Positions 1 to 8,461 of a stretch of 41,997 bases of DNA are shown here, one piece after another. The notes beneath the pieces are model-generated. The model ran no database searches, was not told where the DNA came from, and saw only the letters and a program-made list of their open reading frames with translations. Within the stretch, counting starts at the first letter, position 1; the number at the start of each line of letters is the position of its first letter. The stretch is taken from contig NZ_CAJZAR010000092.1 of the NCBI RefSeq assembly GCF_914484835.1, positions 15,228-57,224 on the forward strand, read 5' to 3'. Origin of the DNA: Paraburkholderia tropica. GTDB lineage: Bacteria; Pseudomonadota; Gammaproteobacteria; Burkholderiales; Burkholderiaceae. A program made the translations under genes and the position numbers.

Positions 1-17
1 TCCCGTCCGCTCCGCCA
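1..17 (+). tRNA. 3' end of a tRNA (probably tRNA-Ser), cut by the window edge
   Basis: The first 17 bases fit a tRNA 3' end: a T-stem 3' strand (2-6), a seven-base acceptor strand (7-13, ccgctcc), discriminator G at 14 and an encoded CCA at 15-17. A rho-independent terminator follows eight bases later, as is usual after a tRNA gene. G73 with an acceptor that would begin GGAGCGG suits a serine tRNA, but the anticodon is outside the window, so the identity is an inference. Confidence 0.6.
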
Positions 18-24
18 GAATCAA

Positions 25-54
25 AGCCCGCTGGAAGTTCCAGCGGGCTTTTTT
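25..54 (+). terminator. rho-independent terminator after the tRNA
   Basis: A perfect 11-bp stem (25-35 with 39-49) closes a three-base loop and runs into six T residues. It lies just downstream of the encoded CCA and most likely ends the tRNA transcript. Confidence 0.9.
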
Positions 55-225
55 CTTTTCCGCCGCCAGTTTCTTCTCGCGCGCTCTTTCTCCTCCGATC
101 TTTGGTGCGGCGCAGTCCTACGGGCTGTTCGTCGACGCGTACGGACAAAATGCCATTGCCTGAGGCGGCGCGTTATCGTAGCGTTGTCGAAACTCCGAAT
201 TTCCGCGATTGCCGCGTTGCCTCCC

Positions 226-690
226 ATGTTCGCACCGAACGACATTCCGTCGCGCTTCCAGCTGCGTCACGCCACCATGGACGACTTCGAGTTCGCCGAG
301 TCGCTCACGCGGCGGAACATGGGCGGCTATTACCAGCGGCATCATCTGATCTGGCGCGGCGATCTGTTTCTCGCGAGCTACCGCGAATCGGAGAATTTCA
401 TTCTCGAACTCGACGGCGAAGCGATCGGCGTGCTGCGCGTGACGCAGGAGGGCGATTCGCTGCATATCCGCGATGTGCAGATCGCCGAGGGCTATCGCGG
501 CAACGGTGCGGGCACCTTCCTGCTCGACATCTCGCATCAATGGGCGCGCGAGCGCGGTCTGCGCGAATTGCAGCTGCGCGTGTTCGTCGATAACCCGGCG
601 GCGCGGCTGTATCTGCGCAAGGGGTATCGGGTGGCGGGGCCGCGGCTCGCGCGGCTGGGCTCGATCCGGCACATGACGCGGCTGGTCTGA
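226..690 (+). CDS. GNAT family N-acetyltransferase
   Basis: Predicted 154-residue cytoplasmic acetyltransferase that would transfer acetyl from acetyl-CoA to an unknown amine. The N-terminus has the usual GNAT beginning (LRHATMDD, residues 13-20). The acetyl-CoA pyrophosphate loop is RGNGAG at 91-96, after the beta-4 strand LHIRDVQIAE. The beta-5/alpha-4 region NPAARLYLRKGYR (123-135) is the N-x-A-x3-Y-x3-G-[FY] motif. I chose ATG 226 because it puts the LRxAT strand right after the start. A TTG at 184 in the same frame would add 14 residues, and ATG 277 would remove the first strand. It stands alone between the tRNA and a convergent AraC gene. The substrate cannot be told from sequence. Confidence 0.85.
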   Translation: MFAPNDIPSRFQLRHATMDDFEFAESLTRRNMGGYYQRHHLIWRGDLFLASYRESENFILELDGEAIGVLRVTQEGDSLHIRDVQIAEGYRGNGAGTFLLDISHQWARERGLRELQLRVFVDNPAARLYLRKGYRVAGPRLARLGSIRHMTRLV

Positions 691-780
691 GCGCGGTTTT
701 GCGCGTATCTGGCGGCCGTTGGCAGCCGCTGACAGCCGCGCTGGCCGTTGAGCGCGCAATGAACGCGTGCGTCGCGCGTG

Positions 781-1665
781 TCAGTCGTCCGGCGCTTCGA
801 GCGGTTCGTCGTTCGCCGAGTGGGTTTCGTCGAGATCCTGTTCGCGGTCGTCGGTGCCGCGTGCGATAAAGGCCCGCGGACTTTCACCGAACGCGCGCCG
901 GAACATCGCCGAAAACGCGCTCTGGCTTTGATAGCCGAGTTCCTGCGCGACGATCGACATCGGCTTGCCCTGGTTCAGCAGCGGAATCGCGCGCGCGAGG
1001 ATCGCCTGCTGACGCCACTGCGAAAAACTCACGCCCAGTTCCAGCCGGAACAGCCGCGCAATCGTGCGTGTGCTGGCGCCTACGTGTGCGGCCCAGTATT
1101 CGAGCGAGCCGGGACCGGCCGGATCGGCGAGCAGCGCCTCGCAGAGCGCGCGCAGACGCTTTTCCTCAGGCATCGGCACCGCGAGCGGCAGAGGCGCCGA
1201 GCGCGTGATCTCGTCGAGCGCGACCGCGCCGAGCAGACGCTCGCGCGCCGGTGCGATGCCTTGCTCGTCGAAGGCGGCGATGGATTCGCGCAGCAGCCCC
1301 GACACCTCCACGACCCGGCACGCGTCGAGCCCGGCCGGAATCACCGACTGATCGACATACAACGTGCGCAGAAACGCGTCCTCGACGATCGCCACTTCGT
1401 GCGTGACGTGCGGCGGCACCCAGATCGCGCGCGACGGCGGCACCATCCACGTGGTGCCGGGCGTGGCCATGCGCAGCACGCCGCGCGACGCATACGCGAG
1501 TTGCGCCCACGCATGCGTGTGCTTCGAGATGCGCACGCCGGCAGCCATCGGCCGCGAACGCACGCGGATCGGATGCTCGAGGTTCGGCGCGAACTCGGGC
1601 GGGATCTGGGCGAACGTCGCCGAAAGGGCATCGGTCGCGTCGATGGCGGGGGCGTCGGCGGTCAT
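781..1665 (-). CDS. AraC family transcriptional regulator with cupin sensor domain
   Basis: A 294-residue regulator. The N-terminal half is a cupin-like AraC_binding domain: HTHAWAQL near residue 50 and the WMVPPSRAIWVPPHVTHE strand pair at 73-90. The C-terminal half has two helix-turn-helix segments, about 187-208 and 236-260, ending in the AraC signature around GYQSQSAFSAMFRRAFGESP. This layout (cupin, then HTH, with VPP..A.W.PP..H) is shared with NimR/YeaM-type regulators, which usually control a nearby transporter; none is adjacent here. I start at ATG 1665. An in-frame start at 1836 would add 57 Cys/Ser/Arg/Thr-rich residues made by translating a 12-bp repeat array, which looks like non-coding leader. 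The acidic C-terminal tail (271-294) is unstructured. Ligand unknown. Confidence 0.88.
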   Translation of the reverse strand: MTADAPAIDATDALSATFAQIPPEFAPNLEHPIRVRSRPMAAGVRISKHTHAWAQLAYASRGVLRMATPGTTWMVPPSRAIWVPPHVTHEVAIVEDAFLRTLYVDQSVIPAGLDACRVVEVSGLLRESIAAFDEQGIAPARERLLGAVALDEITRSAPLPLAVPMPEEKRLRALCEALLADPAGPGSLEYWAAHVGASTRTIARLFRLELGVSFSQWRQQAILARAIPLLNQGKPMSIVAQELGYQSQSAFSAMFRRAFGESPRAFIARGTDDREQDLDETHSANDEPLEAPDD

Positions 1666-1697
1666 GGCGTGCGGGCGTATGGCGGGTACTGATGGGC

Positions 1698-1745
1698 GAG
1701 AACAGGTGCGCGAAGAGGTGCGAGAACAGGTGCGCGAACAGCTCA
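1698..1745. repeat. four 12-bp tandem repeats upstream of the AraC gene
   Basis: Units gagaacaggtgc (1698-1709), gcgaagaggtgc (1710-1721), gagaacaggtgc (1722-1733) and gcgaacagctca (1734-1745). The array ends about 33 bp before the chosen start codon of the minus-strand AraC gene. AraC proteins often bind direct repeats, so these could be operators, or simply a short minisatellite in the leader. Confidence 0.75.
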
Positions 1746-1876
1746 GATTAAGTGCTTCATTGTAGGCGCGTGCGCGGATCGGCGCGCAGCCGTGCCGATG
1801 CAACGCCGAAGCGCCGCACGCAAACATTTTGGGCATCGCATAATGCTGCGGATATCAGGAGCAAGGAGCGGAATCC

Positions 1877-2305
1877 ATGAAATACGTGTTCGTCTACGGC
1901 ACGCTGCGCGCGGGCGAGATCAACGACATCAACCTCGCGGCGGATCGCAACGCGATCGCGCGTCCGCGTCATCTCGGGCTTACGTCGCTGTCGGGTCGGC
2001 TGTTCGACTTCGGCACGTATCCGGGCATGGTGGCCGGCGCGCACGATGCTGCTGCGAAGCAAGCGGATCAACAGGCGCGCGTAGTCGGCGACGTCTACGA
2101 AATCGACGATGCGCTGCTGGCCGTGCTCGACGAAATCGAGCAGGTGTATCCGGGCGTCGACGGCCTGTTCGTCTCGAAGGCCGTGAGCATCGAAGTGCAG
2201 GGCGAGCGCATCGACTGCCTGTACTATCCGGTCGCGCCGGGTGCGGTCGCGGGCCGTCCCGAGATCGCGAGCGGCGACTGGGTGGAGCATCGGCGCGCGC
2301 GTTAA
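1877..2305 (+). CDS. gamma-glutamylcyclotransferase-like (AIG2/GGCT fold) protein
   Basis: A 142-residue protein that begins MKYVFVYGTLR; YGTL (7-10) is the substrate-loop motif of the gamma-glutamylcyclotransferase/AIG2-like family. Further family features are GRLFDFGTYPGM near residue 40 and the acidic helix DDALLAVLDEIEQVYPG, which precedes the C-terminal beta strands with the CLYYPV strand. Members cyclise gamma-glutamyl amines to 5-oxoproline or act on related amide bonds; the substrate here is unknown. The start ATG has a good ribosome site (GGAGC...GGAG, 1858-1870) and a possible -10 element CATAAT at 1839-1844. The gene is divergent from the AraC regulator, with a strong terminator 40 bp after its stop. 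Confidence 0.85.
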   Translation: MKYVFVYGTLRAGEINDINLAADRNAIARPRHLGLTSLSGRLFDFGTYPGMVAGAHDAAAKQADQQARVVGDVYEIDDALLAVLDEIEQVYPGVDGLFVSKAVSIEVQGERIDCLYYPVAPGAVAGRPEIASGDWVEHRRAR

Positions 2306-2345
2306 AGCCCGAACCTCACGCTCGATAAGAGAGCCAAAAACACGA

Positions 2346-2380
2346 AGGCCCGGCGGACTCCCATCCGCCGGGCCTTTTTT
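2346..2380 (+). terminator. rho-independent terminator after the GGCT-like gene
   Basis: Perfect 12-bp GC-rich stem (2346-2357 with 2364-2375), six-base loop, then a run of T (2375-2380). It serves the plus-strand gene and lies between it and the convergent aceB. Confidence 0.92.
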
Positions 2381-2409
2381 CATCGGCGTATCGCGTCAAG
2401 CGAAGCCGA

Positions 2410-4002
2410 TCAGATTTCCTCGTACAGCGGCAGCGTCAGGAATTCGACGAAGTCTTCCGACGTCGACATCTGTTCGAAGATCTGTGCGGCGCGCTCATAC
2501 GGCTTCGTATCGCCGCCGACCACGCCCTTCACCTTGTCCAGTTCCTGCGGGATCAGTTCGCGCACGAGTTCGGCCGTGACCTTGCGGCCGTCGTCGAGCT
2601 TGCCCTTCGGCGAGCGGATCCACTGCCACACCTGCGAGCGCGAGATTTCGGCGGTCGCGGCGTCTTCCATCAGGTTGTGGATCGGCACGCAGCCATTGCC
2701 CGCGAGCCACGAACCGAGATAGTGGATGCCGACGTTGATGTTGTTGCGCAGGCCCGTTTCGGTGATCGGCGCTTCCGGGCGGAAGTCGAGCAGATCCTTG
2801 TTCGTCACGTTGACGTCGGGGCGCTGCTTGCCGATCTGGTTCGCCTTGTCGCCGAGCACCTTCACGAACTCTTCCATCGCGATGGGCACGAGACCCGGGT
2901 GCGCGACCCAGCCGCCGTCGTAGCCGTCGCTTGCATCGCGCGCCTTGTCCGAACGCACTCCGCCCATGGCCTTGTCGTTCGCGGCCGCATCGTTCTTGAT
3001 CGGAATCAGCGCGCTCATGCCGCCGATCGCCGGTGCATTGCGCTTGTGGCAGGTCTTCAGCAGTTCGAGCGCGTAGGCGCGCATGAACGGCACGGTCATC
3101 GTGATCTGCGAGCGGTCCGCGAGGCAGAAGTCCGCGTCCTTCTTGAACTTCTTGATCGCCGAGAAGATGTAGTCCCAGCGGCCCGCGTTCAGGCCCGAGC
3201 TGTGTTCGCGCAGTTCATAGAGGATTTCGTCCATCTCGAACGCGGCAAGGATCGTTTCGACCAGCACCGTCGCGCGGATCGTGCCGCGAGGAATGCCCAC
3301 GCCTTCCTGGGCCGCGACGAAGATGTCGTTCCACAGGCGCGCTTCGAGGTGGCTTTCCATCTTCGGCAGATAGAAGTACGGGCCGCTGCCGCGCGAGAGC
3401 AGCTCCTTCGCGTTGTGGAACAGGTAGAGCGCGAAGTCGAAGATGCCGCCCGACACGCGCTGGCCGTCGACCGTCACGTGCTTTTCGTCGAGGTGCCAGC
3501 CGCGCGGACGCACGATCAGCGTGGCGGTCTTGTCGTTGAGCTTGTACGACTTGCCGTTCTGTTCGAGCGAAATCGTGCGGCGCACCGCGTCCTTGAGGTT
3601 GATCTGGCCGGTGATCTGGTTGTCCCAGTTCGGCGCGTTCGAATCCTCGAAGTCGGTCATGTAGGAATCCGCGCCCGAATTCAGCGCGTTGATGATCATC
3701 TTGCGCTCGACCGGGCCGGTGATTTCCACGCGGCGGCATTCGAGATCCTTCGGCAGCGCGGCGATTTTCCAGTCGCCTTCGCGGATCGACTTCGTATCCG
3801 CGAGGAAGTCCGGGCGCTCGCCCGCGTCGAGGCGCTGGGTGCGCTCGACGCGCGCCTTCAGCAGTTCCTGGCGACGCGGTTCGAAAGCGCGGTGCAGCTT
3901 CGCGACGAGTTCGAGCGCCTCGGGCGTGAGGATCTGTTCGAAGCCGGGTTGGATCTCGGCCGTGATCTGCATGCCTTGCGGCAGTTGCAACGTGTTCGCC
4001 AT
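2410..4002 (-). CDS. aceB: malate synthase A
   Basis: A 530-residue malate synthase, the usual length of the A isoform. It condenses glyoxylate with acetyl-CoA to malate, the second step of the glyoxylate shunt, in the cytoplasm. The family signature REHSSGLNAGRWDYIF is complete. So are the RPRGWHLDEKH segment with the substrate-binding arginine, the metal-site segment around LVETILAAFEMDEILYEL, and the C-terminal MEDAATAEISRSQVWQW stretch, which holds the conserved acidic residue. The start ATG is preceded by a near-perfect Shine-Dalgarno AAGGAG (minus strand, about 4009-4014). The stop lies 30 bp from a terminator of the convergent GGCT gene. A haloacid dehalogenase ends only 70 bp upstream on the same strand, so co-transcription is plausible. 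Isocitrate lyase is 2.7 kb away rather than next door. Confidence 0.97.
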   Translation of the reverse strand: MANTLQLPQGMQITAEIQPGFEQILTPEALELVAKLHRAFEPRRQELLKARVERTQRLDAGERPDFLADTKSIREGDWKIAALPKDLECRRVEITGPVERKMIINALNSGADSYMTDFEDSNAPNWDNQITGQINLKDAVRRTISLEQNGKSYKLNDKTATLIVRPRGWHLDEKHVTVDGQRVSGGIFDFALYLFHNAKELLSRGSGPYFYLPKMESHLEARLWNDIFVAAQEGVGIPRGTIRATVLVETILAAFEMDEILYELREHSSGLNAGRWDYIFSAIKKFKKDADFCLADRSQITMTVPFMRAYALELLKTCHKRNAPAIGGMSALIPIKNDAAANDKAMGGVRSDKARDASDGYDGGWVAHPGLVPIAMEEFVKVLGDKANQIGKQRPDVNVTNKDLLDFRPEAPITETGLRNNINVGIHYLGSWLAGNGCVPIHNLMEDAATAEISRSQVWQWIRSPKGKLDDGRKVTAELVRELIPQELDKVKGVVGGDTKPYERAAQIFEQMSTSEDFVEFLTLPLYEEI

Positions 4003-4072
4003 TTGCTAACTCCTTGGTCGGTCAGATGTGAATGCGTGATGTGCTGCTATCCGTGCTCGCTGAGCGATGCCG

Positions 4073-4837
4073 TCACGCGCCCGGGCTGGGGCGGGGGCGG
4101 CTTCGTTCGGCGGGCGCGGCGGTTTCGATGAAGGCGGCCAGTTCAGCCATGCCGCCGCCGGTGCCGTGCGGCGCGACGCCGAGTTCCTCGGCGGGCAGTC
4201 GCTGGCGGTTGATCCAGAACGTGGTGTAGCCGAACCAGCCGGCGCCCGCGGCGTCCCAGCCATTCGACGATACGAACACCATCTCGCGCGCGGCCGCGTC
4301 GAACGCGGCCGTGCCGAGTGCGTACGCGGCGGCGGCGGGCTTGTAGGCGCGCACGGCGTCCACGGAGAGCACGTGGTCGAACAGGCCGTTCATGCCCGCG
4401 CTCTTGACCGCGATGTCGAGCATCTGCGGATTGCCGTTCGAGAGGATTGCGAGACCCGTGCGGCTGCCGTCTTCGCGCGGCTCGCGCAGGCGGCGCAGCA
4501 CGGGCAGGACGTCGGGGAAGGCGGAGAGGCAGGCGTATTCGTCCATCAAACGCTTTTCGCCGGCGCCCGTGAGCGCGAGGTTCAGACGGCGCGCGGCATA
4601 GCGCAGCGCGTCGAGCGTGATGTCCCAGAACGGCTTGTAGCGCGCACCAGCGGGGTCCGAGAGCGTGCGCAACTGCGTGTATTCGATCTGCTTGAGGCGC
4701 CAGAGCTGCGAGAGCGCTTCGCCCTGGCCCGGGAACATCTGCTCGGCAGCGGCGACGACCGAATGGACGTCGAACAGCGTGCCGTACGCGTCGAAGATCA
4801 CAGCCTTGGGAAAATGAGTTGTCGTTGTGGCCGACAT
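4073..4837 (-). CDS. haloacid dehalogenase, type II (L-2-haloacid dehalogenase family)
   Basis: A 254-residue HAD hydrolase. All nine residues known to matter in L-2-haloacid dehalogenases have counterparts at matching spacing: D16 (nucleophile, in FDAYGTLFD), T20, R47, S133 (SNGNPQML), K166 and Y172 (YKPAAAAY), S190, N192 and D195 (SSNGWDAAG). Such enzymes hydrolyse 2-haloalkanoic acids with inversion, for example chloroacetate to glycolate; the true substrate here is untested. The start ATG 4837 has GGAG about 10 bases upstream and a TACAAT -10 element at 4871-4876. A LysR gene is divergent and aceB lies 70 bp downstream. Glycolate, once oxidised to glyoxylate, would be a substrate of AceB. 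The C-terminal 15 residues are a Pro/Arg/Ser tail. Confidence 0.92.
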   Translation of the reverse strand: MSATTTTHFPKAVIFDAYGTLFDVHSVVAAAEQMFPGQGEALSQLWRLKQIEYTQLRTLSDPAGARYKPFWDITLDALRYAARRLNLALTGAGEKRLMDEYACLSAFPDVLPVLRRLREPREDGSRTGLAILSNGNPQMLDIAVKSAGMNGLFDHVLSVDAVRAYKPAAAAYALGTAAFDAAAREMVFVSSNGWDAAGAGWFGYTTFWINRQRLPAEELGVAPHGTGGGMAELAAFIETAAPAERSRPRPSPGA

Positions 4838-4870
4838 AGCCTTGCACTCCGTCGTCAGAGGTCGAGGTGA

Positions 4871-4876
4871 ATTGTA
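4871..4876 (-). promoter_or_regulatory. -10 element of the haloacid dehalogenase gene
   Basis: TACAAT on the minus strand, 34 bases before the dehalogenase ATG. It would give a leader of about 27 bases. No convincing -35 hexamer is visible, which suits an activator-dependent promoter. Confidence 0.5.
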
Positions 4877-4909
4877 TTCATGAGGTGGATTGCTGAAAAA
4901 GGCGGGATT

Positions 4910-4921
4910 GATCACTTGATC
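4910..4921. promoter_or_regulatory. inverted repeat, candidate LysR-type operator
   Basis: A perfect GATCA-CT-TGATC inverted repeat lies in the 168-bp gap between the divergent dehalogenase and LysR genes. It sits about 45-57 bases upstream of the likely dehalogenase transcription start, where LysR proteins commonly bind. The assignment is an inference from position and symmetry. Confidence 0.45.
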
Positions 4922-5005
4922 TTTTACTTTTACCCACCTAATCTGACGACCATTCGCTTTTTTGCAGCCATTTGCGCTGCGCAATCCGGCTCCTTTTTTC
5001 TCCAG

Positions 5006-5914
5006 ATGGATCGATTCAAGCAAATCGAGACCTTCGCGATCGTCGCCGCGAAGGGCAGTCTTTCGGCGGCCGCGCAGGCCGAAGGCGTCGCGCCCGCGAT
5101 CATCGGACGCCGTATCGACGCGCTCGAGGAACGCCTCGGCGTGAAGCTGTTCGTGCGCACTACGCGGCGCATCACGCTGACCTTCGAGGGCTCGGCGTTT
5201 CTCGAAGACTGCCAGCGCATCATTCACGACATGCAGAACGCCGAGGCGAGCGTCTCGGCGGGCGGCGTGAAGGCGAGCGGGCACCTGCGCGTGTCGGCGC
5301 CGGCGGGTTTCGGACGGCGCCACGTCGCGCCGCTCGTGCCCGATTTCACGGTTGCGCACCCGGACGTGACGATCACGCTCGATCTCTCGGACCGGCTCGT
5401 CGATCTGGTCAACGAAGGCTTCGACTGCGCCGTGCGTCTGGGCGAATTGCCCGACTCGTCGCTGGTCTCGCTGAAGCTCGGCGAAAACCGCCGCGTGGTC
5501 GTGGCCGCGCCCTCGTATCTGTCGCGGCGCGGCGAACCCGAAACACTCGCCGATCTGGCGCGCCACAACTGCCTCGCGTTCGGCGCGAGCGCAAACCAGC
5601 AGCGCGGCTGGACCTTCCAGCAGGACGACAAGGTGGTGCAGATCCGCGTGGGGGGCACGATGGAGTGCTCGGACGGCGCGGTGCTGCACGAGTGGTGTCT
5701 GGCGGGCCACGGTCTCGCGTGGCGCTCGTGGTGGGAAGTCGGCGAGGACATTGCGGCGGGCCGGCTCGCGCGCGTGCTCGACGCTTACGCCGCGCCGCCC
5801 ATCGGCATTCATGCCGTGTTTCCGCAGCGCCGGCACCTGCCGTTGCGCGTGCGCCTCTTTCTCGACTTTCTCAAGCATACGTACGGTCAACCAGGTTACT
5901 GGGGCCAGGACTGA
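5006..5914 (+). CDS. LysR family transcriptional regulator
   Basis: A 302-residue LysR regulator. The N-terminal winged helix-turn-helix (about residues 3-60) contains the family pattern FAIVAAKGSLSAAAQ...AIIGRRIDALEERLGVKLFVRTTRR. An effector-binding domain follows (about 90-290), starting LRVSAPAGFGRRHVAPL. That substrate domain resembles the CrgA/AaeR-like group, which usually senses aromatic or small organic acids. I chose ATG 5006 because it puts the HTH at the usual place; an upstream ATG at 4880 would add 42 residues lacking any LysR feature and overlap the dehalogenase promoter. The gene is divergent from the dehalogenase, so it most likely regulates that gene and perhaps aceB. It is followed by a terminator-like hairpin. 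Confidence 0.93.
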   Translation: MDRFKQIETFAIVAAKGSLSAAAQAEGVAPAIIGRRIDALEERLGVKLFVRTTRRITLTFEGSAFLEDCQRIIHDMQNAEASVSAGGVKASGHLRVSAPAGFGRRHVAPLVPDFTVAHPDVTITLDLSDRLVDLVNEGFDCAVRLGELPDSSLVSLKLGENRRVVVAAPSYLSRRGEPETLADLARHNCLAFGASANQQRGWTFQQDDKVVQIRVGGTMECSDGAVLHEWCLAGHGLAWRSWWEVGEDIAAGRLARVLDAYAAPPIGIHAVFPQRRHLPLRVRLFLDFLKHTYGQPGYWGQD

Positions 5915-5954
5915 CGGCGTCGGTCTCGCTTTCTTCGGCTTGCTTTGTCATCGC

Positions 5955-6020
5955 GCGCGGCGGGATGTGGGTGTTTCCGATATGGGGAGATGCCCGCATG
6001 CCCGCCGCGCCGCGTTTTTT
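5955..6020 (+). terminator. terminator-like hairpin after the LysR gene
   Basis: A perfect 10-bp stem (5955-5964 with 6001-6010, gcgcggcggg and its complement) encloses a 36-base loop. Four bases later there is a run of six T (6015-6020). The loop is large for an intrinsic terminator, so this is a moderate call. Confidence 0.5.
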
Positions 6021-6027
6021 AGCGCAC

Positions 6028-6033
6028 TACAAT
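6028..6033 (+). promoter_or_regulatory. -10 element of the universal stress protein gene
   Basis: TACAAT 54 bases before ATG 6088, just after the T run of the LysR terminator. It is the best -10 match in the 173-bp gap; there is no clear -35 at the standard spacing. Confidence 0.4.
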
Positions 6034-6087
6034 CGGCACATGAGATCGGCGCATGAGTCGGCAGCGCACATGAACACGGAGGGCGTC

Positions 6088-6525
6088 ATGTTCAAGCACA
6101 TCCTCGTTCCGACCGACGGCACGGATCTGTCGAAAAAAGCGATCGACGGCGCGATCGCGCTCGCGCGCACGGTAGGCGCGCGCGTCACGGCCTACGCCTG
6201 CATGCCGCAATATCCGTACTCGCCTTATCCCGATGACATCGCCATCGAGCTTCCCGGCGACTTCCAGACGCGCAGTGAGCGAGAGGCGCGCACGCATCTG
6301 CAGGAAGTCGAGGAGGCGGCGCACAGCGTGGGCGTGGCGTGCGACAGCTGCACCAGCGTCCATCCTTCGCCTTATCTCGGCATTATCGAAGCCGCCGAAA
6401 ACCGGGGCTGCGACGTGATTTTCATGGCCTCGCACGGGCGCCGCGGCCTGGGTAGCCTGCTGATCGGCAGCGAGACCCAGCGCGTGCTCAGTCATACGAA
6501 GATTCCGGTGATCGTGTATCGGTGA
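6088..6525 (+). CDS. universal stress protein, UspA family
   Basis: A single-domain UspA protein of 145 residues. It begins MFKHILVPTDGTDLSKKAID, the typical first strand and phosphate-contacting Asp. Near the C-terminus it carries the ATP-binding signature G-x2-G-x-G...GS (SHGRRGLGSLLIGS), so it is likely an ATP-binding Usp. Members support survival under stress and stasis, with poorly known molecular targets. ATG 6088 is favoured over ATG 6070 because GGAGGG (6078-6083) sits at ideal distance from the former. It lies between the LysR gene and the convergent aceA, as a single transcription unit. Confidence 0.93.
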   Translation: MFKHILVPTDGTDLSKKAIDGAIALARTVGARVTAYACMPQYPYSPYPDDIAIELPGDFQTRSEREARTHLQEVEEAAHSVGVACDSCTSVHPSPYLGIIEAAENRGCDVIFMASHGRRGLGSLLIGSETQRVLSHTKIPVIVYR

Positions 6526-6631
6526 GAAACGGGGCGGCGTTCTGTCGGCGTGTGTCTCGTGTTCTTGTTGTTTTGCCGGTGTCTCTCAGGTCGCTTTGAT
6601 CGTGCGGACGTTCGGCGCGCGTCCGGCGGTT

Positions 6632-6677
6632 GCGGCGGCCGGCATGCCCCGCCAAGGTTTCGCAGGCCGGCCGCCGC
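6632..6677. repeat. long perfect inverted repeat between usp and aceA
   Basis: A perfect 12-bp GC-only stem, 6632-6643 (gcggcggccggc) with 6666-6677, spans a 22-base loop. It sits in the 208-bp convergent gap between the universal stress gene and aceA. No T run follows on either strand, so it may stall polymerase or protect 3' ends rather than act as a classic terminator. Confidence 0.7.
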
Positions 6678-6698
6678 GCCGCGGACGGCGCCAGAACG

Positions 6699-6723
6699 GG
6701 CGAGGGCACCCCAAACCCTCGCC
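6699..6723 (-). terminator. hairpin just after the aceA stop codon
   Basis: GGCGAGGG pairs with CCCTCGCC (8 bp, 6699-6706 with 6716-6723), starting 11 bases beyond the aceA stop. A U tract is lacking, so it is more likely a 3'-end-stabilising hairpin or part of a factor-dependent terminator. Confidence 0.4.
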
Positions 6724-6733
6724 AGCGGTGGTC

Positions 6734-8041
<1,308 letters not shown>

Positions 8042-8152
8042 GGTGCGCTCCTTCTGTTTACCTGATAGATGAACCGCTGATCGGAACTGCTGAACCGGTG
8101 AACGTCGCGAAGCCAGTGTCTCGTGGGTGCCTGGAGGCGTTTCGTTTCGCGA

Positions 8153-8168
8153 ACTCTTATATAAGAGT
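8153..8168. promoter_or_regulatory. perfect 16-bp palindrome upstream of aceA
   Basis: ACTCTTAT-ATAAGAGT, centred about 120 bases upstream of the aceA start codon. Its perfect dyad symmetry and TATA core suggest an operator overlapping a promoter. The regulator is not identifiable from this window. Confidence 0.6.
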
Positions 8169-8254
8169 CTAGGCAAACCGATGCGCCGGCAACAGGGCGG
8201 CAATGGGGATTTTTGTGGTTTTTTAAATGAATAAAATCAATATGTTATGACGTA

Positions 8255-8273
8255 CGTTTCGCGATAAGAAACG
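8255..8273. promoter_or_regulatory. CGTTTC-N7-GAAACG inverted repeat upstream of aceA
   Basis: Six-base arms separated by seven bases, in AT-rich DNA. TTTC-N7-GAAA recurs at 8341-8355 and TTTC-N7-GAAC at 8140-8154, so three similar sites occupy this promoter region. Possible sites for a dimeric regulator. Confidence 0.4.
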
Positions 8274-8370
8274 CAATTTTCCATCTTGCAATGGCCCGGT
8301 TTGTGCCACGCAGCACGAGATTTTACGAAGCAAAAAAATTTTTCGTATCGTGAAATTCTGTCTGCGGACA

Positions 8371-8401
8371 AAAAAAGACCGGTGACAAAGCACCGGTCTT
8401 T
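8371..8401 (-). terminator. rho-independent terminator of the rhlE-type helicase gene
   Basis: An 11-bp stem (8374-8384 with 8391-8401) around the loop acaaag. On the minus strand the stem ends in a T run opposite 8371-8376. It lies 61 bp beyond the helicase stop and separates it from aceA. A-T-rich flanks on both sides could make it bidirectional. Confidence 0.9.
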
Positions 8402-8461
8402 TTATTGGCTGCGGGCGCGAGGGCGGTGTTGACCGCCGCTCGACGCCGTTTTCAGCGTTGC

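Larger units (their letters stand above)
8042..8370 (-). promoter_or_regulatory. aceA upstream regulatory region
   Basis: About 330 bp of noticeably AT-rich DNA between aceA and the helicase terminator. It contains a perfect 16-bp palindrome (8153-8168), a CGTTTC-N7-GAAACG inverted repeat (8255-8273) and a related TTTC-N7-GAAA (8341-8355). A TTTC-N7-GAAC variant lies at 8140-8154. No small gene is visible. I could not pick a single convincing promoter; TATATAAG inside the palindrome is a possible -10. Confidence 0.55.

Noticed and set aside
4838..5890. Extension of the dehalogenase frame upstream through the LysR gene
   Set aside because: The frame happens to be open across the antisense of the LysR gene. 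The family N-terminus, ribosome site and -10 element all support ATG 4837.
8281..8330. A sigma-54 promoter for aceA (TGGCAC with a downstream GC on the minus strand)
   Set aside because: The -24 half looks fair but the -12 half reads GGGC instead of TTGC, so the match is too weak.
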